The notes below the pieces were generated by a model that was given only the letters and a program-made list of their open reading frames with translations, was not told where the DNA came from and did not search any database. The position numbers and the translations under genes are program-made. DNA of 64,000 nt, from contig CAYMKL010000020.1 of NCBI GenBank assembly GCA_964390805.1, positions 8,021 through 72,020 on the forward strand. The letters run 5' to 3'. Each line of letters opens with the position of its first letter. Position 1 is the stretch's first letter. Source of the DNA: CAYMKL01 sp964390805. Lineage in GTDB: Bacteria; Chloroflexota; Anaerolineae; VGOG01. This document shows positions 42,025 through 51,076 of the stretch, one piece after another.

Positions 42025-44775
42025 ATGAAGCCCGAAGAGAAAGCCAGGCAACGCATTGATAGATTGCTCGACGCCGCAGGTTGGGGCGTGCAGGACATGT
42101 CGCGGCTCAATCTCAGCGCTTCCCTGGGCGTGGCGGTTCGTGAGTTTCCTGTGGAGTCCGGCTTTGCCGATTATGTGCTGTTCTTGGATCGCCAGGCAGT
42201 TGGGGTGATCGAGGCGAAATCCGAAGGCACAACCCTGAGCGGCGTGGCCGAGCAATCTGCTGCGTACATAACGAGCTTCCCCGCGCACATTCCCCACGTC
42301 CAGCTTCCCCTCCCCTTCGCCTACGAGAGCACGGGAATCGAGACCTTCTTCCGCGATGAGCGGGACCCCGAAGCCCGTTCCCGCCGGCTGTTCGCCTTTC
42401 ACCAGCCGGAGACGCTTCGGGAGTGGCTGTCGCACGAGGATACGCTGCGAGCACGGCTCCAGCTCGTGCCGCCCTTGAACACCAAGGGGCTGCGCGATTG
42501 CCAGGTTGAAGCGGTCGTCCATCTGGAGAGATCGTTCACGCAGGCGAAGCCACGGGCGCTCATCCAAATGGCGACGGGCAGCGGCAAGACCTACGCCGCC
42601 GTCAGTTTCATTTATCGCCTGATCAAGTTCGCCGATGCGAAGCGCGTGCTCTTTCTGGTGGATCGCAACAACCTGGGACGCCAAACGCTGCGGGAGTTCC
42701 AGCAGTACGTGACCCCCGACGACGGCCGCAAGTTCACCGAGCTCTACAACGTGCAGCACTTGACTTCCAACACCCTCGACCCGGTCAGCCGGGTGGCGAT
42801 TACCACCATCCAGCGGCTCTATTCCATGCTCAAAGGCGATCCCGAATTCGACGCCGAGATCGAGGAGCACTCTCTGTTCGAGATGGCGCCGGGGGAGGAG
42901 CGGCCCAGGGAAGTTGTCTACAACCCCCAAACTCCCATCGAGACCTTCGATTTCATCGTCACCGACGAGTGCCACCGTTCGATCTACAACCTCTGGCGGC
43001 AGGTGCTGGACTACTTCGACGCTTTCATCATTGGCCTGACCGCTACCCCTTCCAAGCAAACCCTGGGCTTTTTCAACCGTAACCTGGTCACGGAGTACAG
43101 CCACCAGCGGGCTGTGGCGGATGGGGTGAACGTGGGCTACGAGGTCTACCGCATCAGCACCCAGATCACCGAGCAGGGCAGCACGGTGGAAGCCGGCTAC
43201 TACATTGACAGGCGGGACAAGCTCACCCGCCAGACCCGCTGGGAGCTGCTGGACGAGGACCTGGAGTACGCTGGTCGCCAGTTGGACCGGGACGTGGTGG
43301 CCGAGGATCAGATTCGGACGATCATCAAGACGTTCAAGGAGCGGCTGCTGGCCGATATCTTCCCTGGCCGCAGTGAAGTGCCCAAGACGCTGGTCTTCGC
43401 CAAGAGCGACTCCCACGCCGAGGACATCGTCCACATCGTGCGGGAGGAGTTTGGCAAGGGCAACGAGTTCTGCAAGAAGATCACCTATCGCTCCGGCGAG
43501 AAGCCCGAAGACCTGATCGCCAGTTTCCGCAACTCGTATTTCCCCCGCATCGCGGTGACGGTGGACATGATCTCCACTGGCACCGACATCAAGCCGTTGG
43601 AGTGCCTGCTGTTCATGCGGGGCGTCAAGTCCAGGGTGTATTTTGAGCAGATGAAGGGGCGGGGGACGCGCACTATCTTGCCCACCGATTTGAGAGCCGT
43701 CACGCCCGACGCCGCCCACAAGACCCATTTCGTGATCGTGGACGCGGTGGGGGTGTGCGAGGACGACAAGACCGACAGCCGCCCCCTGGAGCGCAAGCGC
43801 AGCGTGGCCTTTGATAAGCTGATCCGCAACGTGGCGTTGGGAGTCCGAGACGAGGACACCCTGTCCACGCTGGCGGGCAGATTGGCCCGGCTGGATCGGC
43901 AGATCGAGCCCAAAGATCGCCAGACGATTGAGACCGTTGCTGGCGGCAATACCCTGAAGCAGCTCATCAACCACCTGCTGGATTCGGTGGACCCGGACAC
44001 GCAGGTGGCGAAGGCCAGGGAGATGTTCCGAGTGGAGATGCCAACCCCGGAACAGGTGGAGCAAGCCACGGCGGAACTGGTCAAGGTCGCCTGTGCGCCC
44101 TTTGACGATCCAGACCTGAGAAACACCCTGATCGAGATCAGGCAGCGCCAGGAGCAGATCATTGACACCGTCAGCGCCGACACAGTGCTGGTGGCGGGCT
44201 TTGACGATCAGGCCAGGGAGAAGGCGCGCACCATCGTGGACACCTTCCAGCAGTTCATCGAGGACAACAAGGACGAGCTGACGGCTTTGCAGATCATCTA
44301 CAGCCAGCCCTACCAGTTGCGGCATGTGACCTACGAGCAGATCAAAGAGCTGGCCGAGGCCATCGAGAGGCCGCCCTACCGTCTGACCCAGGAGCAGTTG
44401 TGGCGGGCTTACGAGCAGTTGGAGCAAGCCAGGGTGCGAGGGGCGGGGCCGCAGAAGTTGCTGACCAACATCGTCTCCCTGATCCGCTTCGCCATTGGGC
44501 AGAGCGAGATGTTGGAGCCCTTCCCCCTGACCGTGGAGGCGCGCTTCCAGCTATGGCTGGCGGAGCAACAGGAGGCTGGCCGCCAGTTCACGTCTGAGCA
44601 GAGAGAGTGGCTGACCCGCATCAAAGACCACATCGCCACCAGCCTGCGCATCGAGATGGAGGACTTCGAGTACACCCCCTTCCACGAGATGGGTGGCCAG
44701 GTCAGGGTGTACCAGCTTTTTGGGGCGGACTTGGCGAGCATCATGGGAGAGCTTAACGAGGTGCTGGTGGCATGA
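42025..44775 (+). CDS. hsdR: Type I restriction enzyme, R subunit
   Basis: 916 aa. The N-terminal nuclease domain shows D49 (FADYVL) and the E63-x-K65 pair (VIEAKSEG) of the PD-(D/E)xK fold. The helicase has Walker A ATGSGKTY (183-190) and a DECH box (314-317), with LTATPS and, in helicase motif VI, QMKGRGTR. The C-terminal helical region (EAIERPPYRLTQEQLW) is the EcoEI_R_C type that contacts the methylase. It translocates and cuts unmodified DNA. It overlaps hsdS by 4 nt. No internal damage is seen. Confidence 0.95.
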   Translation: MKPEEKARQRIDRLLDAAGWGVQDMSRLNLSASLGVAVREFPVESGFADYVLFLDRQAVGVIEAKSEGTTLSGVAEQSAAYITSFPAHIPHVQLPLPFAYESTGIETFFRDERDPEARSRRLFAFHQPETLREWLSHEDTLRARLQLVPPLNTKGLRDCQVEAVVHLERSFTQAKPRALIQMATGSGKTYAAVSFIYRLIKFADAKRVLFLVDRNNLGRQTLREFQQYVTPDDGRKFTELYNVQHLTSNTLDPVSRVAITTIQRLYSMLKGDPEFDAEIEEHSLFEMAPGEERPREVVYNPQTPIETFDFIVTDECHRSIYNLWRQVLDYFDAFIIGLTATPSKQTLGFFNRNLVTEYSHQRAVADGVNVGYEVYRISTQITEQGSTVEAGYYIDRRDKLTRQTRWELLDEDLEYAGRQLDRDVVAEDQIRTIIKTFKERLLADIFPGRSEVPKTLVFAKSDSHAEDIVHIVREEFGKGNEFCKKITYRSGEKPEDLIASFRNSYFPRIAVTVDMISTGTDIKPLECLLFMRGVKSRVYFEQMKGRGTRTILPTDLRAVTPDAAHKTHFVIVDAVGVCEDDKTDSRPLERKRSVAFDKLIRNVALGVRDEDTLSTLAGRLARLDRQIEPKDRQTIETVAGGNTLKQLINHLLDSVDPDTQVAKAREMFRVEMPTPEQVEQATAELVKVACAPFDDPDLRNTLIEIRQRQEQIIDTVSADTVLVAGFDDQAREKARTIVDTFQQFIEDNKDELTALQIIYSQPYQLRHVTYEQIKELAEAIERPPYRLTQEQLWRAYEQLEQARVRGAGPQKLLTNIVSLIRFAIGQSEMLEPFPLTVEARFQLWLAEQQEAGRQFTSEQREWLTRIKDHIATSLRIEMEDFEYTPFHEMGGQVRVYQLFGADLASIMGELNEVLVA

Positions 44776-46280
44776 CGGAAGAGGGAAATGGCTTGCCTGA
44801 GCTGCCCAAAGGCTGGGTGTGGACAATATTGGATGAAATTGCCCAGATAATCCTTGGTCAGTCGCCTCCATCTTCGACTTACAACGAAGACGGAGTTGGT
44901 CCACCTTTCTACCAAGGAAAAGCGGAATTTGGTGATGTTTATCCTACTCCTCGAAAGTGGTGCTCACAGCCGAAGAAGATCGCGGAAAAGGGCGATGTGC
45001 TTATCTCTGTCAGGGCACCGGTTGGCCCAACGAATATCTGCCCAGAGAAATCGTGCATAGGTAGAGGTCTGGCCGCCATTCGTGGTTTGGATGAGATTCA
45101 GCCTCGGTTTGTTCTCTATCTGATGCGTTCATCTGAGAATGTGATCGCGGGGAGAGGCACAGGAACCACCTTCAATGCAATCACGGGCAGCCAGTTGAGA
45201 GACTTTGAGATCCCCTTCCCCCCTCTCCCTGAACAACACCGCATCGTCGCCAAGATCGAGGAACTGTTCACCCAACTGGACGCGGGCGTGGCGGCGCTGG
45301 AGACGGCCAGGGCGCAGTTGCGGCGCTACCGCCAGGCGGTGCTCAAAGCGGCGGTGGAGGGGGAGCTGACCAGGGAATGGCGAGAGGCGCATCGGGGGGA
45401 GCTTGAGCCGGCGTCGGTGTTGCTGGAGCGCATTCTTGAGGAGCGGCGGGCTAAGTGGGAGACTAAACATCCAGGCAAGCAGTACAAGCCGCCAGTCCCG
45501 CCGGATACGGATGATCTGCCTGGGTTGCCTGAGGGGTGGGTTTGGACGAATTTGAGGCAACTTAAGGAGTTCTCTCTGTATGGGCCACGCTTCTCCAGCA
45601 AAGACTACAGCCGAGAGGGGAAAGTGGTTCTGAGGACATCCGACATTAGTGATTCCGGCAAAGTGAGTTTGGATAAGGCTCCACGTCTGCCTTTGGATGA
45701 CGAGCAATTCGTGAAGTATAGATGTGAGGTGGGTGATCTTCTTATCACCAGAACAGGGAGCCTTGGCACACTTGCGGTGTTCAACGATGATGTGGAGGCT
45801 ATTCCGGGAGCATATCTAATCCAGTACAGGCTTGCTGCTCCCATAGACACAACCTGGTATCTCTTCTACTTGTTCAAATCGCTGAGAGGGCAGAAGCATC
45901 TCGTTAGTGGAGGCGCTGGTGTGGGGCGGCCAAATCTCAATGCTCCCACAATAGAGGAATTCACGATTCCTCTGCCTCCCGTCGCTGAGCAACAGCGTAT
46001 CATCGCTGAAGTCGAACAGTGTCTCTCCGTTGCGGACGAGTTGGAAAAGGCTGTGGAACAGAGCCTCAAGCGAGCCGAGCGGCTGCGCCAGTCCATCCTC
46101 AAGCGTGCCTTTGAGGGCAAGCTGGTGCCGCAGGACCCCAGCGATGAGCCTGCCTCCGTGCTCTTGGAGCGCATCAAGGCGGAGAAGGCGCGGCGGGAGG
46201 GGGAGAGGAAGGGCAGGAAGAAGGGTACTAGAAAGAAAAGGCGGAAAACGAGAAAGGCGCAGCAGTTGAAGATGCTTTGA
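44772..46280 (+). CDS. hsdS: Type I restriction enzyme, specificity subunit
   Basis: 502 aa with two target-recognition domains, each starting LP(K/E)GW(V)WT, separated by the conserved helix (PLPEQHRIVAKIEELFTQLD) and closed by its repeat (PPVAEQQRIIAEVEQCLSVA, then LRQSILKRAFEGKLVP). This is the normal two-half HsdS layout that reads a bipartite DNA target. The C-terminus carries a very basic tail (GRKKGTRKKRRKTRK). The gene order R-S, with M displaced beyond a retron, is unusual; behind it lie fragments of other genes. Confidence 0.94.
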   Translation: MTEEGNGLPELPKGWVWTILDEIAQIILGQSPPSSTYNEDGVGPPFYQGKAEFGDVYPTPRKWCSQPKKIAEKGDVLISVRAPVGPTNICPEKSCIGRGLAAIRGLDEIQPRFVLYLMRSSENVIAGRGTGTTFNAITGSQLRDFEIPFPPLPEQHRIVAKIEELFTQLDAGVAALETARAQLRRYRQAVLKAAVEGELTREWREAHRGELEPASVLLERILEERRAKWETKHPGKQYKPPVPPDTDDLPGLPEGWVWTNLRQLKEFSLYGPRFSSKDYSREGKVVLRTSDISDSGKVSLDKAPRLPLDDEQFVKYRCEVGDLLITRTGSLGTLAVFNDDVEAIPGAYLIQYRLAAPIDTTWYLFYLFKSLRGQKHLVSGGAGVGRPNLNAPTIEEFTIPLPPVAEQQRIIAEVEQCLSVADELEKAVEQSLKRAERLRQSILKRAFEGKLVPQDPSDEPASVLLERIKAEKARREGERKGRKKGTRKKRRKTRKAQQLKML

Positions 46281-46333
46281 TTGGCAGTATCAGCAGGTCC
46301 GATTCTGCTCTGCCTGGATCGCCAGATCCAGGC

Positions 46334-46405
46334 CAAATGGCGCACATCGTCGGTGGGTCAATCGGGGCTGTGTCTGGATTCACGCTTGCCAAGCCGTCTG
46401 GTTAG
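46334..46405 (+). pseudogene. Duplicated 3' end of the rhomboid gene
   Basis: 66 of 72 bases match 40198-40269, including the stop codon. It encodes QMAHIVGGSIGAV, then LAKPSG. Only this tail is present, so it is a recombination scar behind hsdS. Confidence 0.85.
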
Positions 46406-46415
46406 TGTGCAGGGT

Positions 46416-46451
46416 GAGTTGCTGCATCGGGCGTTTCGGGGGGAGTTGTAG
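46416..46451 (+). pseudogene. hsdS 3'-end remnant, left copy
   Basis: Frame ELLHRAFRGEL followed by TAG is the typical C-terminus of type I S subunits. 25 of 27 bases of 46421-46447 recur at 48706-48732 on the far side of the retron. Confidence 0.75.
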
Positions 46452-46613
46452 GGGCGCGGCTCAACTGAGACCAGTAGAAGAAATGGCAGAACATCTGTCC
46501 TCAACTAGCAAAGTTTTACACGCCTTCGTTAGTATGGATACGAGATCCATCGACTGTGCTTCGCGCGGGCTTTTGAGGTGGTGGCAAGAGGTGCATTTCA
46601 GTTCGGTGCGAAC

Positions 46614-46642
46614 TTGCATTTTCAATCAATGCCTGATATAAT
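46614..46642 (+). promoter_or_regulatory. Retron promoter
   Basis: TTGCAT (46614-46619), 17 nt, TATAAT (46637-46642). The predicted start, near 46649, coincides with the first base of the a1 repeat. The stretch 46452-46613 holds no other signal I can support. Confidence 0.75.
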
Positions 46643-46648
46643 ATTATT

Positions 46649-46804
46649 GGGTACTTGCACAGAGCAATTGATTTTGGCTGTCGATCCGGCGCCACTTATT
46701 ACAAGGGTAGCCTTATACGCATGCCTGCTGACTAGAAGATCTGTTGTTGTTGCTGCTTCAGCTGGCTGCGTGCGCGGTAAGCTGGAATTGCTCTGCAAGT
46801 GCCC
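46649..46804 (+). ncRNA. Retron msr-msd non-coding RNA
   Basis: The a1 arm (46649-46669, GGGTACTTGCAC then AGAGCAATT) is complementary to the a2 arm (46786-46804, AATTGCTCTGC then AAGTGCCC) apart from small bulges, as required for retron ncRNA folding. Between them lies a long imperfect stem ACGCATGCCTGCTGA (46717-46731) with TCAGCTGGCTGCGT (46758-46771), the expected msd hairpin, and a smaller msr part upstream (GGCT...AGCC, GGCGCC). The reverse transcriptase would prime on a 2'-OH guanosine near a1 and copy the msd into multicopy single-stranded DNA. The exact branching G and cDNA end cannot be fixed from sequence alone. Confidence 0.82.
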
Positions 46805-46844
46805 GTTTTTATTTCCAACAGAGTTGTTGAGGAGATGAGATAAC

Positions 46845-48596
46845 GTGAGCCTCAGATTATCAGCGAGCGGTGATGAACTAGTTAAACAATTCTTTTCCCT
46901 TCGCACTCGTCAGGATGTCGCTCAACTGCTTGATATTGACGACAGCCGCCTGGTTTACCATTTATACATAGTACCACCTTCCAAACGGTATACAGCATTT
47001 GACATCCCCAAAAAGCCTGGCGGTGTTCGCAAGATTTCAGCGCCAGCTACGGCTTTGAAAATTATTCAGCGAAAACTGAATCAGGTTCTACAGCATGTCT
47101 ATGAACCCAAGGCTCCAGTTCATGGTTTTATTTGCGGAAGAAGCATCGTCACTAATGCCAAGATGCACAGAAAGCAGAAGCGGAAGTACGTGTTCAATGT
47201 AGATTTAAAGGACTTCTTTCCATCGATTAATTTTGGTAGGGTTCGTGGGATGTTTATGGCCATCCCCTATGAACTTCCTCCCCCTGTGGCAACAGTTTTG
47301 GCACAGATTTGCTGCTTCAATAACGAACTGCCTCAGGGTGCTCCAACCTCCCCCATTGTCTCTAACATGATTTGTGCGAAAATGGATAGTCAATTGCGAC
47401 GGCTAGCTCAAAGGCATCGATGTGTGTATACGAGATATGCAGATGACATCACCTTCTCCACTTCTGTGCCAAGATTTCCGGATGCCCTGGCAGATACTAC
47501 TTCTGCTGGACAAGTGGAAGTAGGTGGCGAGCTTCGTCGAATCATTGAGGAGAATGGCTTCGAGATTAACCGTGATAAGGTAAGGTTGCGAACGATATAT
47601 CGCCGACAGGAGGTGACTGGGCTCACTGTCAACGAGTTCCCCAATGTGAGACGTAAGTATGTACGTCAAATCCGTGCCATGCTGCATGCGTGGGAGAAAT
47701 TCGGGTTGGAGGCTGCGGAAGCAGAATTTCTTAACCACTACGATAAGAAGCACCGTGCCCCTCAGAAAGGACCTCCCTCGTTCAAGCATGTCGTCAAGGG
47801 CAAGATTGAGTTCTTGGGAATGGTCAGAGGCAAAGACGATCATGTTTATCTGCAATTTCGTGACCAGCTAAGGAAGTTGGCTCCTGACCTTGTCAGAAGT
47901 TCGCTTGTTACTGTAGAGGCTGATGATTCAACTACAAAGGCTTTGATCGTAACTGAGGGAAAGACTGATTGGAAGCACCTTAAGGCTGCTCTTGCGCAGT
48001 TGCAAAACCTGGGCCACTTCACAGACCTCGATATTGAGTTCCGTGAGTTCGAAGACGATGTCAATATGGGTAGCGGTGAGCTACTAAGTTTCTGTGCTCA
48101 ATCATGCAAGATTCCTCATGCACGGAAGCTCATATGTGTTTTTGATAGAGATGAACCTAGAATCCTGAAACAGGCATGTGATGGAGGTAAAGCGCATAGA
48201 GATTGGGGCAACAATGTGTTTTCATTTGCAATACCTTCACCTGACCACAGGCAGGATACATTAGGAATCAGCATCGAGTTCTACTACAAGGATTCGGAGA
48301 TTAGGCGCGCTGATAGACATGGTAGGCGGCTATTCCTGAGTAATGAGTTTCACAGTAAATCTGGCAAGCATAAAGAAGACAAGAAACTCAACTGTATTCT
48401 CCACAATAAGATTCGCGCCACCAAAATATCGATAATTGATGATAGTGTATTCAACGAGAGCGAGGAGAACGTTGCGCTACCCAAGAGTGATTTTGCGGAC
48501 TACATACTGGACCAGGCCGACAACTTCAATGACTTTGATTTCTCTGCATTTGAAAAGATTTTCGATGTCATATTGATGATTGTCAAAGCAACATAG
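46845..48596 (+). CDS. Retron reverse transcriptase with C-terminal TOPRIM-like domain (583 aa)
   Basis: GTG at 46845 follows GAGGAGATGAG. The RT domain has the retron NAxxH motif (N104-A-K-M-H108) after VHGFICGRSIVT, DLKDFFPSI, PQGAPTSP, the catalytic YADD at 198-201, and the retron VTG triplet at 257-259. From about residue 365 a second domain begins with ALIVTEGKTD (E371) and later VFDRDEP (D434, D436), a TOPRIM-like layout. RT-TOPRIM fusion and total length (583 aa) resemble retron Ec67. It makes msDNA from the ncRNA directly upstream. The TOPRIM part is the likely toxic effector held in check by the msDNA complex. It lies between hsdS and hsdM on the same strand. Confidence 0.92.
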   Translation: MSLRLSASGDELVKQFFSLRTRQDVAQLLDIDDSRLVYHLYIVPPSKRYTAFDIPKKPGGVRKISAPATALKIIQRKLNQVLQHVYEPKAPVHGFICGRSIVTNAKMHRKQKRKYVFNVDLKDFFPSINFGRVRGMFMAIPYELPPPVATVLAQICCFNNELPQGAPTSPIVSNMICAKMDSQLRRLAQRHRCVYTRYADDITFSTSVPRFPDALADTTSAGQVEVGGELRRIIEENGFEINRDKVRLRTIYRRQEVTGLTVNEFPNVRRKYVRQIRAMLHAWEKFGLEAAEAEFLNHYDKKHRAPQKGPPSFKHVVKGKIEFLGMVRGKDDHVYLQFRDQLRKLAPDLVRSSLVTVEADDSTTKALIVTEGKTDWKHLKAALAQLQNLGHFTDLDIEFREFEDDVNMGSGELLSFCAQSCKIPHARKLICVFDRDEPRILKQACDGGKAHRDWGNNVFSFAIPSPDHRQDTLGISIEFYYKDSEIRRADRHGRRLFLSNEFHSKSGKHKEDKKLNCILHNKIRATKISIIDDSVFNESEENVALPKSDFADYILDQADNFNDFDFSAFEKIFDVILMIVKAT

Positions 48597-48644
48597 GGTA
48601 GTAGAGGGGGATTTCTCCCCAATAGTGGATTCCAGTCCAGCATA

Positions 48645-48772
48645 ACCATCTGCGCACCCGGCGACGCGAAGCAGAGCGCCGGGCGGAGCATCTGTTTCAA
48701 ACGCTGCTGCACCGGGCGTTTCGGGGGGAGCTAGGAGACCGCTGGGGGTTTCCGAAACCCGAAAGGTCTTGA
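48645..48772 (+). pseudogene. hsdS 3'-end remnant, right copy
   Basis: The frame reads LRTRRREAERRAEHLFQ, then TLLHRAFRGELGD, stop at 48770-48772. This is the C-terminal helix of an S subunit without its recognition domains. Its core duplicates the remnant before the retron, so direct repeats bracket the retron. Confidence 0.75.
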
Positions 48773-48800
48773 GGTAGGATAGCCAAGAAGGGTAAACCCT

Positions 48801-50258
48801 ATGACCACTGAATCTGCTACCATTGTCCAACGATTATGGAACTACTGCCACGTCCTGCGCGACGACGGCGTCAGCTACGGCGACTACGTGGAGCAGTTGA
48901 CCTATCTGCTGTTCCTCAAGATGGCCGACGAGCAGACCAGGCCGCCCTTCAGCAAGCCCTCCGCCATCCCCGCTGACTACGACTGGCCCAGCCTGGCCTC
49001 CAAAGACGGCGAGGAGCTGGAAACCCATTACCGCCGCACCCTGGTGGAGCTGGGCAGGGAGAGCGGCATGCTGGGCGTGATCTTTCGCAAGTCGCAAAAC
49101 AGAATCCAGGACCCGGCCAAGCTGCGGCGGCTGATCGTCATGATTGACGCCGAGACCTGGGTGGGCATGGACATTGACGTGAAGGGGGAGATCTACGAGG
49201 GGCTGCTGCAGAAAAACGCCGAGGACATCAAGAGCGGGGCCGGGCAGTACTTCACCCCCCGCCCGCTGATCAAGGCGATGGTGGCCGTCATGCGCCCCGA
49301 ACCGGGTCAGACCATCTGCGATCCCGCCTGCGGCACTGGCGGCTTCTTCCTGGCAGCCCACGACTACGTCTCCCGCAACTATCCCCTCGACCGAGACCAG
49401 AAGCGATTCCTCCGCTACCATACCTTCAAGGGCTGGGAGATCGTGGACAGCACCGCCAGGCTGTGCGCCATGAACCTGTACCTGCACGGCATCGGCGGCG
49501 AGGAGAGCCCCATCGTGGTGGGCGACAGCCTCATCTCCGACCCCGGCGACCGCTTCGAGATGGTGCTGACCAATCCCCCGTTCGGCAAGAAGAGCAGCAT
49601 CACCATCGTCAATGCCGAAGGCAAGGCCGCCAGATCCGCGCTGACCTACGAGCGGCAGGATTTCTGGGCCACCACCTCCAACAAGCAGCTCAACTTCCTG
49701 CAGCACGTCAAAACCCTGCTCAGAATCCACGGTCGGGCGGCCATCGTCGTCCCCGACAACGTCCTCTTCGAAGGCGGCGCGGGCGAAACCGTGCGGCGCA
49801 AACTGCTCCACGAGTGCGATGTCCACACCCTGTTGCGGCTTCCCACTGGCGTCTTCTACGCCCAGGGCGTCAAGGCCAACGTGCTGTTCTTCGACCGCAG
49901 GCCGGGCAGCGAGAAGCCCTGGACGGAGAAGCTGTGGATCTACGACCTGCGCACCAACATGCACTTCACCCTCAAACAGAATCCGCTGCGCTACGGTGAC
50001 CTGCACGACTTCATCGCCTGCTACCGCCCCGAAAACCGCCGCCACCGCCAGGAGACCGAACGCTTCAGGGCCTTCGCCTACGACGACCTGATGCAGCGGG
50101 ATAAGGTCAGCCTGGACATCTTCTGGCTGAAAGACGAGAGCCTGGAGGACACCGAAAACCTGCCCGATCCCGACGTGCTGGCCGCGGAGATCGTGGAGAA
50201 CCTGCAAGCCGCCCTGGAGCAGTTCGAGAGCATTTATGAGGAGTTGGGAGGGGAGTAG
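48801..50258 (+). CDS. hsdM: Type I restriction enzyme, methylase subunit
   Basis: 485 aa. An N-terminal HsdM_N helical domain (LWNYCHVLRDDGVSYGDYVE) precedes the N6-adenine methylase. The SAM motif DPACGTGGF is at 174-182 and the catalytic NPPF at 258-261. The family-typical KSGAGQYFTPRPLI precedes the SAM motif. It modifies host DNA and is needed with HsdS for restriction too. The start lies 28 nt after the hsdS remnant, so it may rely on read-through or a weak local promoter. The SagB-like gene follows after 2 nt. Confidence 0.95.
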   Translation: MTTESATIVQRLWNYCHVLRDDGVSYGDYVEQLTYLLFLKMADEQTRPPFSKPSAIPADYDWPSLASKDGEELETHYRRTLVELGRESGMLGVIFRKSQNRIQDPAKLRRLIVMIDAETWVGMDIDVKGEIYEGLLQKNAEDIKSGAGQYFTPRPLIKAMVAVMRPEPGQTICDPACGTGGFFLAAHDYVSRNYPLDRDQKRFLRYHTFKGWEIVDSTARLCAMNLYLHGIGGEESPIVVGDSLISDPGDRFEMVLTNPPFGKKSSITIVNAEGKAARSALTYERQDFWATTSNKQLNFLQHVKTLLRIHGRAAIVVPDNVLFEGGAGETVRRKLLHECDVHTLLRLPTGVFYAQGVKANVLFFDRRPGSEKPWTEKLWIYDLRTNMHFTLKQNPLRYGDLHDFIACYRPENRRHRQETERFRAFAYDDLMQRDKVSLDIFWLKDESLEDTENLPDPDVLAAEIVENLQAALEQFESIYEELGGE

Positions 50259-50260
50259 TT

Positions 50261-51016
50261 ATGAAAGGAACTTTCTTGGAGCAGTACCGTTACTTTCTGA
50301 AAGACAGTGTGCGCCTGACCATTGATTTTCGTCAAACAGACCAGAGCAGAGGCGTGCCTCCGCCACCGATTGAGAAGCCCTTCTCGTTGGACAGCAAACG
50401 CATTGATCTCGTCGCCAAAGGCGAATGGCAAGACATTGCCGGTGTTGATGTCATGTCCGCCATTCAGAATCGCAGAAGCCACAGGCTTTTCCGCCCGGAA
50501 CCGCTGACGTTGGAGGAGCTCTCTTTTTTGCTGTGGGCTACGCAAGGGATACGGAGGATAGCAGGGGCGGGGAGAGCTTTTCGGACGGTGCCTTCGGCTG
50601 GCTGCCGTCATGCCCTGGAGACCTATCTGTGTGTCTTGAACGTGGCGGGGCTAGAGGTCGGGGTTTACCGCTATCTGCCGGTTGAACATCAACTTCTTTT
50701 CGCGTTCAGTGAGGAGCGACTATCGGAGAAGATCGTGGCTGCGACGCTTGGTCAATCCTTCATAGGCAGAGCGCCTGTCACGTTTGTTTGGACGACCATA
50801 CCCTATCGCATGGAGTGGCGTTATGACATTGCGGCCCACAAGGTGATCGCCATAGATGCCGGGCATGTGTGTCAGAATCTCTATCTTGCCTGCGAAGCCA
50901 TCGGCGCAGGAACTTGTGCCGTTGCTGCCTATAGCCAGGAGTTGATGGATCAACTTCTGAGGGTTGATGGTAAAGACGAGTTCACCATCTACCTGGCGCC
51001 GGTGGGGAAGGTGTAA
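50261..51016 (+). CDS. SagB-type nitroreductase-fold dehydrogenase (251 aa)
   Basis: NRRSHRLF and the ELSFLLWATQGI segment followed by RTVPSAGCRHALETYL are the FMN-binding signatures of SagB/ThcOx-family oxidases, and AIDAGHVCQNLYLACEAIG is the conserved C-terminal helix. In microcin and thiazole pathways such enzymes oxidise azolines; many stand-alone members have unknown substrates. No YcaO or precursor peptide is visible. It is co-transcribed with hsdM (2-nt gap), an unexpected pairing. Confidence 0.88.
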   Translation: MKGTFLEQYRYFLKDSVRLTIDFRQTDQSRGVPPPPIEKPFSLDSKRIDLVAKGEWQDIAGVDVMSAIQNRRSHRLFRPEPLTLEELSFLLWATQGIRRIAGAGRAFRTVPSAGCRHALETYLCVLNVAGLEVGVYRYLPVEHQLLFAFSEERLSEKIVAATLGQSFIGRAPVTFVWTTIPYRMEWRYDIAAHKVIAIDAGHVCQNLYLACEAIGAGTCAVAAYSQELMDQLLRVDGKDEFTIYLAPVGKV

Positions 51017-51076
51017 GACAAGTCGTGCTTACCGAATCACGAAGGGGATGGCATCAGGTTGCCAGGTCAATGGCGT

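Noticed and set aside
41671..44427. Long minus-strand open frame of 918 codons opposite hsdR
   Set aside because: It is the antisense shadow of hsdR; composition is His/Leu/Val-biased with no domain, while the + frame has all R-subunit motifs.
48834..50207. Minus-strand open frame of 457 codons opposite hsdM
   Set aside because: Antisense shadow of hsdM with no recognisable motif.
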